NCBI GenBank assembly: GCA_026770595.1
Contig: MU634443.1
Location: 1-12,189 of the forward strand
Source: Ochromonadaceae sp. CCMP2298
Lineage: Eukaryota; Sar; Synurophyceae; Ochromonadales; Ochromonadaceae
DNA length: 12,189 nt
Reading direction: 5' to 3'
Position 1 is the stretch's first letter; every line of letters starts with the position of its first letter. This document shows positions 1 through 7,717 of this stretch, in pieces. A model generated the notes under the pieces. The model ran no database searches. It was not told the DNA's origin and was given only the letters and a program-made list of their open reading frames with translations. A program made the position numbers and the translations under genes.

Positions 1-208
1 GTAAGGGATGGGAGGATTAGATGGGGTGGATACAGCGTGTGTGTTCCGTGTACGCATATAATGTACGTGTTAGGTGTAGGGATGTTGGGCATGAATCCGA
101 CCCCCCCCCCCCCCCATCGCCTTTGCCCTGTAGAGGATGGTAGGGGATGTAACATTGCCGGACGATGCGTACTGGGGTGATGGAGATGATATACCAGCCC
201 CCCCTTAC
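1..208 (-). other. Fumarase intron 1, 5' part (runs off window)
   Basis: The minus-strand donor GTAAGG at 208-203 starts this intron. No acceptor followed by the expected fumarase sequence is present before base 1; a CTACAG near 132 is followed by non-matching sequence. It holds a run of 14 or more C (near 101-115). I see no match to the repeat family found in the other introns. Confidence 0.75.
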
Positions 209-924
209 ATGGTTTTGATGTTATCCTCCAGGAATTTCATCAGGCTGGCTGGGTTCAGCAGCGCCTTGGTCTGCTGGTAGAGGAAGGTCTTGTTGGCCGA
301 CCCGCCCCCCTTGGCGATAAATAGGAAGTTGTAGGCAGCGCCCTTGGAGGCGTACAGGTCGATCTGCGCGGGCAGGTTTGTCTTGGTGTTGGACTCGGCG
401 TACATGTCCAGCGGCGCCACCTGCGAGTAGCGCAGAGAGGTCGAGGTGTAGGTGTCGTACACGCCCTGGGAGAGGTGCGCCTCGTCCTCGCCGTCCGTGA
501 GTACGTACTGGCCCCGCTTGCCGGAGATGATCGCGGTGCCTGTGTCCTGGCAGCCGGGCAGCACGAAGTTCGACGCGATGTTGGCGTTCTTAAGCAGCTG
601 CAGGGCCACGAAACGGTCGTTGTCGGTGGCCTCGGGGTCCTTGAGGATCTTGCTGAGCTGTGCGAGGTGCGCGGGTCTCAGCAGGTGTGCGATGTCTGTC
701 ATGGCTTGCGCGGAGAGCAGCCTCAGTGCCTCGGGCTCCACCTTCAGGAACTTCAAACCGCCCGCCTCCACCGTGGAGACGTGCTTGTCCGTGAGCTTCC
801 TGTACTTCGTGGTGGTGTCGGGAGCAAGATCGAACAGCTCCTGGTAGTGGAATCCGGGAGTTGACAGGCCTCTGGAGCCCAGGGTCGCGGAGAACCGCGG
901 TGAAGATCGAAGCGCGCGAAGCAT
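209..924 (-). CDS. Class I fumarate hydratase, mitochondrial, first exon (3' partial)
   Basis: The iron-sulphur (class I) fumarase interconverts fumarate and L-malate in the TCA cycle. The 238 visible residues cover the N-terminal Fe-S hydro-lyase domain. Residues 1-22 are rich in Arg and Ser with no acid, as in a mitochondrial presequence. Cys125 in GCQDTGTA is a ligand of the 4Fe-4S cluster, followed by the family motifs [29 protein letters not shown] and [20 protein letters not shown]. The reading ends at DNIKT where the family continues into GTAACPPYH. Exactly there the minus strand reads AT|GTAAGG, a good 5' splice site, so the in-frame TAA at 207-205 is intronic and the exon ends at 209 in phase 2. 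The C-terminal half lies outside the window. The start ATG at 924-922 is the only one that gives a leader. This enzyme type is known in kinetoplastids, apicomplexans and several algae, and is unrelated to the class II fumarase of animals and plants. Confidence 0.94.
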
Positions 925-1781
925 CTTTCAGTCCTTGCACTGGGCGATTCGGGAAGCGCGAGAGTGGCAACACTGATGGGTCGAGACGGCCTGAGCGTGT
1001 GCCTTGGGAAGACCGTGTTGATGTAGAGAGGAGAGGATCTCTGCTTGGATCTCTTCCTCTCTGCGCAGATTGGATCTCCCCGGAACTGTTGCTGGGACGT
1101 AACGTTACTGTAAGTATCTGCAATTGACGCATATTGAAGTGATACAAAGCGTGCAGATACAAAGCGGACTCCAGCACTGGAGACAGCAGGAGAACAAGGA
1201 GAAGCACAGGTGCAACAGATGTCGCCCAGGTGGGGAGTGGGGAGTAGGAATCTGCTTGCCAGTACTAAGAGATGGCATGCAGATCTCACTTCCGGTCGCG
1301 TTGCTCGTGTGGGCGCTCCTGGGTAGCGCGATGTTCAACCTCTGCCAAGCTGAGGTAAAGGTCTATGCCGATGAAGAATTTAAGTTATGCTTGTTAGACT
1401 ACCTTGAAACAGGGAGAATGTTTCCGTTTCCCGCCAACGATTTTCAGATACAGCAAGCTAACTTTGTGCTGTCGGCTAAGCTCACCATATCGCAAACAAC
1501 CCTCGCGACGCATACCCACACATGGAAGCACATATACCCACACATGGAAGCGCAGTCCATTGTCTTAGCATCTTTGGTGGTTTGGCGGCTATCGGCGTGC
1601 TTTTGGGCCAGTTTGGGCAATTACCGGCCAGAAACGGATAGAGAAGATGGTAGACATGGTGTTCCGTCCTCTCTTTTGATTTCCTGTTGTACCGTCCTGC
1701 AGAAGCGTCTGTGAGGGTCGCGACGACGGAGAAGTTTCTGCTGTACACACCCGATGTGTCGAGCCATCCGATACGGTCTGG
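925..1781. other. Spacer between divergent fumarase and MYND genes, with possible 5' exon(s) and intron of the MYND gene
   Basis: The part next to 924 must hold the fumarase promoter and 5' UTR. At 1272 or 1277 an ATG begins a short open stretch ending in a donor-like GAG|GTAAAG at 1354/1355. A pyrimidine-rich tract then ends in CCTGCAG at 1702, a good 3' splice site. Joining 1272-1354 to 1703 keeps the MYND reading frame (phase 2), but the joined peptide matches nothing I know. A different frame just after 1705 also looks coding. An 18-base direct repeat (1512-1529 and 1534-1551, starting ATACCCACACATGG) lies in the putative intron. Confidence 0.35.
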
Positions 1782-2135
1782 ATGAGCAGATGGCACAGGA
1801 GCGAGATATTCTCCAACATGAGAGAAGCTATGGAGCCTTTTTGGGGGAGTTGCGGGAGTCAGAGTCCTCGCATCGCTGCTGCGATCGATGCGGAGATGCG
1901 AAGAGACGACTTTCCCACCGCCTCGATATCTGGTGAGGGCGCTGCCAGGAACTGCCACTTCCCGGGCTGCATGATAAGCTCCGAGCATTTGTCTCGCGCC
2001 GGGGGTTGCCACAGCACCAAATCTATGAAAATGTGCTCTGCGTGCAAATCAGTGGCCTACTGCGGGCCGGAGCACCAACGGGCTGACTGGAAGAGGCACA
2101 AGAGGGAATGCGCGAAAGAGAAACACAGTGCCTGA
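1782..2135 (+). CDS. MYND zinc-finger protein (5' end unresolved)
   Basis: The C-terminal part of this 117-residue reading is a MYND-type zinc finger, a protein-interaction module binding two zinc ions. Likely ligands are Cys58, Cys63, Cys85, Cys88, Cys94, His98, His106 and Cys110, in the spacing C-x4-C ... C-x2-C-x5-C-x3-H-x7-H-x3-C with the typical YCGPEHQRADWKRHK core. His98 replaces the more usual Cys of the YCxxxCQ motif, a substitution seen in many protist MYND proteins. The finger is the last 60 residues; the preceding residues match nothing I recognise. ATG 1782 is the first in frame, but the frame is open back to 1680, so the protein probably begins in an upstream exon (see the spacer entry). 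Low-complexity tail KEKHSA ends at TGA 2133-2135. Partner and target are unknown. Confidence 0.68.
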   Translation: MSRWHRSEIFSNMREAMEPFWGSCGSQSPRIAAAIDAEMRRDDFPTASISGEGAARNCHFPGCMISSEHLSRAGGCHSTKSMKMCSACKSVAYCGPEHQRADWKRHKRECAKEKHSA

Positions 2136-2753
2136 GCAGCTGAGACATGCAATTAATTGTACAAATTGTTATAATGACTAACAACCGGAGTCACACCACT
2201 CGCGAATTTACGACAATTTTCGATCCATTTGGGACGGTTATAGTACACGTGAACATTGCCTCTGCCTCCGCCGCTTGCGTCGTTGCCCGCAGATCCTATT
2301 ACGACGACCGACCCAACCGACGCTTTCTTAATACTGGCACTGTTGAGAGAGGGCCCCTCCTCTCCACGCCACCACCGTCCCTCCACATGGCACTAGGCCA
2401 AGACCAACAGAACAGATCATCTTCATTACCTATTACAGTACTATCCCATTATCTGCCAAGCTATTATGAATAACAAATTTCGTGAAGGGCCTTCGAGAGC
2501 CAGTGTGCGGAGTTGCGCTTGCTATGCGTCGCCCGCCGAAAGCCACGAAACGCCTCGTCCCTTTGTAAGAGCAATTCTAGGTCCAGTGGAGGAAAAGCCA
2601 AGTGGTCAGACGCCCCGCCCGCTATCCACCACTCCACCCAGCACCAGTGCCGGTATGCCGTGTACCGTTGAAGGCGCACCCGTTCCTATACTGTTCGCTG
2701 CTACTGGTCACTGCATTTGCAACTGCACACGCGTCCCCTGCCCCCATACCAGT
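2136..2753. other. Spacer between convergent genes
   Basis: This stretch lies between the 3' ends of the MYND gene (plus) and CCCH gene (minus), so it should contain both 3' UTRs. Short readings cross it on both strands but their composition is not protein-like. I see no canonical AATAAA placed suitably for either gene, no RNA gene and no repeat. Confidence 0.5.
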
Positions 2754-3600
2754 CTACTGGTGAGAGAACCTGCACCCATCCCCGAACTGGCAGTTGCCGC
2801 GCTGGAAGTATATGCACTTGGCGGACCCGCCTGGGGGTGAGGGCGGAGCGTAGCCGCCGTACCCGCCTGGCATGCCGTAGGCGGGCGCGGCGGAGGGGTT
2901 GGCGTGCTTGAAGCGACAGGAGGCGCCGAAGCGACAGCCCTGCGGGGTGCACTCGTATTTGCAGAAGCTATTAGGATCGCCCTGGGCGGCCTTGGGTGGG
3001 CTGGGCGCAGACGCGGACGCGGACGCGGGGGCGGATGTGGGGGCTGAGACGGAGTAGCTGCTAGTGCTAGTGGTGGTGCGGGTGGCGAGCTCCGCGCTGA
3101 CCTGGTCGGCGAAAGCGCCATCCACGCAGGCGGGGTTGCAGCAGGTGTCCACCCCGCCCTGGCAGCACCTGCACCCGTGCTTGAAGCCCTTGCAGCAAGG
3201 GCAGTTGCGGCACTCGGGGAACCAGAACTCCCCGGCGAAAGAGGACAGCTTGCCGTTCTGCTGGGGCATCGCGGCCGCAGGCACTACGCCGCTGCGGATG
3301 GGTCTGCCCGAAGGAGAGGGCGCAGGCTCGTCCGCAGCCTGGTCCAGGAAGTCCTCAAAATCGGCAGAATTGCCGGCCGGTGCGCCGAGACCGGCTCTGC
3401 TGAGCTCCTGTAGTGGATTGGGAAGGAAGTGTCGTGGGCGGCAGGGCGAGTCATTAGCGTCGCTGGTGGCGTAGACCCAGGGCGCGGCGGACGCGCAAGC
3501 ACTACAAAATTACCTTCTCTATTTCGTCGAGGTTATCATCATCCTCATCATTGTAATCCTCTTGTTGGCGTAGCTCCTCGGCAGTGGACTTATCGGCCAT
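2754..3600 (-). CDS. CCCH zinc-finger protein with N-terminal cysteine cluster, two exons
   Basis: Exons 3600-3514 and 3407-2754 join in phase 0 to give 246 residues. The first exon encodes an acidic tail starting MADKSTAEEL and ending LDEIEK. The donor is AAG|GTAATT and the acceptor CCACTACAG|GAG; the intron is 106 bases. Residues 95-123 hold ten cysteines (C95, C98, C100, C101, C108, C110, C111, C118, C119, C123). A Ser/Ala/Thr/Pro-rich linker (about 140-170) leads to finger 1 (C178-x8-C187-x5-C193-x3-H197). A Gly/Tyr/Pro linker leads to finger 2 (C227-x7-C235-x5-C241-x3-H245), one residue before the stop. CCCH fingers of this spacing typically bind RNA, so a role in mRNA processing or stability is the family expectation. 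The function of the Cys cluster is unknown to me. An ATG-proximal TATAAAAG ends just before the start codon. Confidence 0.88.
3408..3513 (-). other. CCCH gene intron (106 bases)
   Basis: GTAATT at the 5' end and TTCCCAATCCACTACAG at the 3' end. It is GC-rich and has no similarity to the repeated intron family elsewhere in the window. Splicing is required because the reading stops (TAG) a few codons into the intron. Confidence 0.85.
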
Positions 3601-4564
3601 CTTTTATAAAACTGCTCTTCCGACCGCTTCTCTGTTGTGAGTGATGGCGTCGCTTCGGCTTGGAAACGCGCACAATGTCCCCTGAATGACTTCCTTCGTT
3701 GCGCCTGTTGTGAGAACCTTCTGCTGGAGACAGCCTCGGGTGATAAGGGTGGGGCATCCACAGACTCCCACGCCATCATCGATCCTGTGGGCGGCGCCCG
3801 CTGCGTTTCTTCAACTCCCGATTTTGGGACCAAACCCACAGCACCACCCAATAAAAAAAAGTTCGATTGTACGTACATTCCTGTGCGTTTCATGCGCGAT
3901 TGTACGTACATTAGCGTGCCCGGTATTGTGGTATATTTCAAAGCCGTGCCCCCCACTCTTCTTCTCTTTTACTTAACCCACCAAACGCAGGTTTCTATTG
4001 TTATGGGGAAGTTAATCTAAGCATAGTGCAAATGATGAGAGAGCTTTCACTAGCCTGTGTGACCACTCGAGAGCTATCTCCTTTTACATTACCTAACCCC
4101 CACTTCCTACGTGTGACCTTATGCAAAAGATAGAAGAAACTTGAGCGCAGTTCGCGTGTACTGCAATAGCGATGTGACCTGCCATAGTGGGTGATAAACA
4201 AAAGGATCTAGAGTAAATTTTCCAGGACTGATTGTTCTTTCAATTGTTCAAGGGGGGTCTACCAAAATAATATAACGCGAAATAATTCGATTAAAACCGT
4301 TACAAAATATCCCAAATGTTGCATGCAAGAGGATCGAAAAAAGACCATGCCAAGGCATCTGGGAAGATTGGTTTGGGGACGAAAAAATTCGCCCCTGAAA
4401 TCCTCACCCCCATCTCGTACGGCGGGCTTTGGATCTGGAAACATCAGCAGTTGGTTCTTGGGTGCGCGGGTGTGGCTTCAGGCAGTTCTTTTCGATCGGC
4501 GCGTGGAATGTCAGCTGAAGGGCGATTCCTCGCTCCAGGCGCGGATCGCGGCGGCGGTGCGAGC
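3601..4564. promoter_or_regulatory. Divergent intergenic region between CCCH and TauE genes
   Basis: It must hold both promoters. On the minus strand TTTTATAAAAG abuts the CCCH ATG, too close for a standard TATA box unless the 5' UTR starts elsewhere. A 16-base direct repeat, CGATTGTACGTACATT, occurs at 3864-3879 and 3897-3912, with start points 33 bases apart (about three helical turns). Its core TGTACGTACA is a perfect palindrome, as expected of a paired dimeric factor site. The stretch 4200-4310 is AT-rich. The TauE reading is open from 4316, so the N-terminal boundary is not certain. Confidence 0.45.
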
Positions 4565-6334
4565 ATGTCGGGCAGGAGCGCGGTGCTCGTTTTCGCGGCG
4601 CTGTCCGTCGTGCTCTTGGCACTGCTGGTCAGCGAGCTGCAGTGGGGAGGGGTGGCCGAGGCGGGCCGCCGACTAGCGGAGGGCTACGCGACGCACAAAG
4701 ATCTCTTCCCTCTGGACAACAGCGACTACTTCGGCACGACGTTCGTGGTGCTGGGGCTGCTCATCGCGGCCTCGGGCGGCATCGGGGGCGGCGGCATCCT
4801 CGTCCCGCTGCTCATCCTGGTCTTCGGCTTCTCCCCCAAGCACGCAATACCCCTCAGTAACTTCACCATTGTTGGCTCTTCCATCACGAACATGTTGATG
4901 AACATACCGAAAAGACACCCAGACGCAGACAGGCCCCTAGTAGACTGGGACTTGATCTTGGTCATGGAGCCGCTGACCATGGCAGGAGCGGTGAGAAATG
5001 TCTGCATCTGTGCACCTGTGCATCTATGCACCTATGCATCTGTACCTGTTCTTATAAACGCTGTGTGTGCTCCTGTTCATACAAACGCTGACCATTACCT
5101 CCACACACATCATCACCACACACATCATCAGATTGTGGGCGCCTTCACTAGCAAGGTTCTGCCCGACTGGATACTGGTCATCTCACTTGTAATTTTGCTG
5201 GCATACACGAGCGACCAGACGCTCAAGAAGGGCCTCTCTCAGTGGAACAAGGAGACGAGGCTGTTCGAGAGCGAGCAGAAGAGCGAGCTGGTCCGGGCGC
5301 TGGAGCAGGAGGAGGAGATGGGGGAGAGCGAGTCCCTCCTGGAGACTGTGGAGACTGGGGAGGCCCAGTCCCCGAAAATCTCAGAGGACATGGGCGAGGA
5401 CCTGGGGGAGGGCCTGATCTACGACAACAAGCAGACCGGCCGAGAGGAGAGCGCGGAGCTCCGGGCACTCCTGGAGTCCGAGCGAGCCACGCCGTGGGAT
5501 AAGGTGAAAATGGTGTCTCTTATGGTGGCAGTAGTGGTGGTCCTGAACCTCCTCAAGGGCGGCGGACAGGCCTTCCCCAGCCCCCTGGGCATCGAGTGCG
5601 GGAGCTCGTCGTACTGGATGCTGACGGCGGTGGTGTTCGCGTGGGTGCTGAGCTTTTCCTTCTATATGCGCTCCCTGCTGATAGAAAAGTGGCGCCTGAA
5701 GATGCGCCTGGGGTACCGGTACATGAAGGGGGACGTTGAGTGGAACCCCACCAACACCATCGTCTACCCCTGCATCTGCTTCTTCGCCGGCTTCTTCGCG
5801 GGCTTGTTCGGCGTGGGCGGGGGCATAGTGAAGGGGCCTTTGATGCTGCAGATGGGCGTCAACCCGCTGGTGGCGTCAGGCACAGTGGCGGTGATGATCA
5901 TGTACACATCTGTGGCAGGTAGGTGTCTGAATTACATAAAACATAAAATTCCGAAGTATGTCTTTGTATCATGATTCCCTACCCAAACCTGGTCTTTTTA
6001 CCTCGAACATACGCTAACTGGTTTTTATTCTAACTCCCATTTTATACTTTGGTTTATCTTAGCCACCACCATGTTCATTGCCTTCGGCACGCTCACATGG
6101 GACTACGCCATGTTCCTGTTCGTGGTGGGGCTGCTCTCCACGGTGGTGGGGCAGTACGTGGTGTTCGAGCTGGTGCGCCAGTACAAGCGCGTGTCCCTGG
6201 TGAGCCTGTCTATCGGCGCGGTGTGCCTGCTGAGCACGATGCTGATGGGGCTGCAGAGCATCTTCAGCCTCATCGACATGCAGAACAACCCAGACGAGAT
6301 CAGCACGTCGAGCCTGTGCGGCGCGTCGAAGTAG
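4565..6334 (+). CDS. TauE/SafE-family membrane transporter (sulfite/anion exporter-like), three exons
   Basis: Exons 4565-4990, 5132-5918 and 6063-6334 join to 494 residues. The TauE/SafE family exports sulfite, sulfoacetate and related anions in bacteria; substrates of protist and plant members are mostly undefined. Two repeated halves are visible, each with the family's Gly-rich motif: GGIGGGGILVPLLIL (about 71-85) and GLFGVGGGIVKGPLML near the end of exon 2. Residues 7-23 form a hydrophobic signal or signal-anchor. Between the halves is a long acidic hydrophilic loop (about 175-265, rich in Glu), then a second membrane block and a short polar C-terminus. Splicing gives MEPLTMAGA|IVGAF and MYTSVA|ATTMFIAFG, both fitting the family. 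ATG 4565 is chosen because it is immediately followed by the signal segment; in-frame ATGs at 4509 and 4316 would add non-conserved residues. The 3' end carries a 14-base direct repeat (6341-6354, 6360-6373). Confidence 0.92.
4991..5131 (+). other. TauE intron 1 (141 bases, stop-free)
   Basis: Donor GCG|GTGAGA, acceptor CATCATCAG|ATT, phase 0. Its length is 47 codons and it has no stop in frame, so the transcript would still be translatable if it were retained. It is made of tandem short repeats: TGCACCTRTGCATCT-like units at 5009-5046 and a 15-base duplicate CCACACACATCATCA at the 3' end. Family comparison favours removal. Confidence 0.85.
5919..6062 (+). mobile_element. TauE intron 2: introner-like repeat, short form (144 bases)
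   Basis: Donor GCAG|GTAGGT, acceptor TATCTTAG|CC, phase 1. Internal blocks GAATTACATAAAA, GTATGTCTTT, TATCATGATTCCCTACCC, AAACCTGGTCTTTT, ACGCTAACTGG and TTTTATTCTAA occur in the same order in TRP intron A (read on the minus strand). The copy runs almost from splice site to splice site and has the same orientation relative to transcription as the TRP copies. Retention would stop translation at 5972. Confidence 0.85.
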
Positions 6335-6639
6335 AAATGCGAGAGTGTTTGCGGCCTGTGAGAGTGTTTGCGGTTACTGTAAATTTAAGGCCTTAAACAG
6401 GGCAAACGTTCGCCGGTCTTCTCTTCCTCAGAGTGGGATGCAATTACTATCCACCTAACATAGCTTTATATTTACAAACGAGACGTTTTTCTCAGCAATT
6501 TGGTGTGTATCTTGGGCCACCTATACTAGTACTGTTGGGGCCTGGTACCAGGTGCCTGCTGCCTGATGTGTGCCCCATATATCATGTATCGTCCCTGCGA
6601 CTGGTGGGTAGTGGGTCTGCCAGTACTGGTGCCGCTTTG
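6335..6639. other. Spacer between convergent TauE and lysine-rich genes
   Basis: This holds the 3' UTRs. Two copies of GAGAGTGTTTGCGG (6341-6354, 6360-6373) follow the TauE stop. TGTAA at 6379-6383 resembles the green-algal polyadenylation signal, but the other genes here do not show it, so I do not call it as one. Nothing else is evident. Confidence 0.5.
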
Positions 6640-7705
6640 TCATGACGGCCATAGATGGGTCTGCACTCGCACAGGGTTGGAGCTCGCCCCCGATGGACCC
6701 GAGGCCTTCTTCGCAGTTTTCCTGGGTCGGCTCTCCTTCTCCTTCTCCTTCTCCTTCTCCTTCTCCTTCTCTTTTCCCGCCTTGCCCTGGGATACTGCTT
6801 CGTCGCCCCCCTCCTCGCCTTTGGACTTCTTGCCCACCTTTCCATCCCCAGCAGCGAGCTTGAAGCCCTCAAAGCCCGTCGCGGATACTAATTTGCCATT
6901 CCGAAAGGTCGTGTATGTTTTCTGCCCGTCCACAAGCTTCCACCCCTTCGGGTCCGTGTTCATGCCCTTGTGCCTCTCGCTGCACAGCACCGTGGTGATA
7001 TCCACGCTGTTGTCCCGCTGCGCCCACTCCGTGGTTACGTTTCTAACCACTGTTTGAGGCTGGGCCATCTGCTTCATCCGAGCGAGTAGATCTCCAGATG
7101 AGCTCTGGCCTCCCGAGCCACTCCAGGAGTCCGCACGTGGCCCTGTCGGGGCGAGAAACTTATCCATCACTTCCACGCTTCCACGATAGATCTGACCCCC
7201 CAATTGAGGGCAAGGAGGCGTTAGAAAGTGATCCAGATTGGATTCCAGGTTTCGAATTTTGTCCCGCAGCCAAACGGCTCTCCTGGGAAGTCAGGAAACT
7301 TTATTTCTACCGGTATGATGATGATGGGTATATTATCTATCTACAACTGGAATATTCTCCGCTGCCTCCACTCCTGTCACTCCCACACCTGTCTCACAAG
7401 GCGCATTCTGGCTAGCTCGTCAGTGGGGAGTGGGGAATGGCGGTTAGGGAAACAGTCCACCCCACGCTCCGCATCTTGCCCTCCACGTCATACTGCTTAT
7501 TGCGCCAGTTACTGTACATCAGCAGCTTGATACAAACCCAGCCCTGAGGCAACGTGCCTGCCACAGCCGTGTAGGCGGCAGCGAAAGGCGAATTTAGGGT
7601 TTCTGGTAGGGGTAGGTTGAATGCGTACTGGCCGTCGTAGTGCCGGCAGCAGCTCCTATCCACACGTTCGAAAGAGCCGGAAAAACGGGGATTAAGGCAG
7701 CTCAT
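6640..7705 (-). CDS. Uncharacterised protein with lysine-glutamate repeat tail, two exons
   Basis: I do not recognise the family. Exon 1 starts at ATG 7705 and is protein-like to about YDVEGKMRSVG. Exon 2 starts after CTTCCCAG at 7282 (phase 2), beginning RAVWLRDKIRNLESNLDHF, and ends at TGA 6642-6640. Two phase-2 donors would join correctly: GG|GTGGAC (exon end 7461, giving 295 residues) and CA|GTATGA (exon end 7494). Neither is a strong consensus, so the junction is uncertain. Exon 1 has two adjacent Cys in VDRSCCRHYDG. Exon 2 has a compact segment with WKLVDGQKTYTTFRNGKLVSATGFEG, then a Lys-rich, low-complexity tail with seven KE dipeptides from a (GAGAAG)n microsatellite (about 6727-6771) and basic residues like a nuclear localisation signal. 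No membrane segment is seen. The alternative is two separate small genes. Confidence 0.58.
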
Positions 7706-7717
7706 CCTCGTCCCAAA

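Noticed and set aside
452-864. Plus-strand open frames across the fumarase exon
   Set aside because: They are antisense to a clearly recognised protein and their sequences have no family character; long open frames are expected opposite GC-rich codons.
1124-1714. 196-codon plus-strand frame with a hydrophobic, signal-like segment near 1277-1354
   Set aside because: It runs through low-GC sequence with no protein-like composition beyond 1355, where a good donor sits; only the first part might be an exon, and I could not join it in this frame to the MYND reading.
1482-2012. 176-codon minus-strand frame
   Set aside because: Antisense to the MYND gene, with no recognisable motif.
4991-5131. Treating TauE intron 1 as coding (continuous frame from 4316 to 5974)
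   Set aside because: Removal restores the family sequence MEPLTMAGAIVGAF, has GT-AG ends, and the insert is repeat-derived; kept only as a possible retained intron.
6379-6383. TGTAA after the TauE stop as a green-algal polyadenylation signal
   Set aside because: A five-base match; the other 3' ends here show no such motif, so it does not support a green-algal origin.
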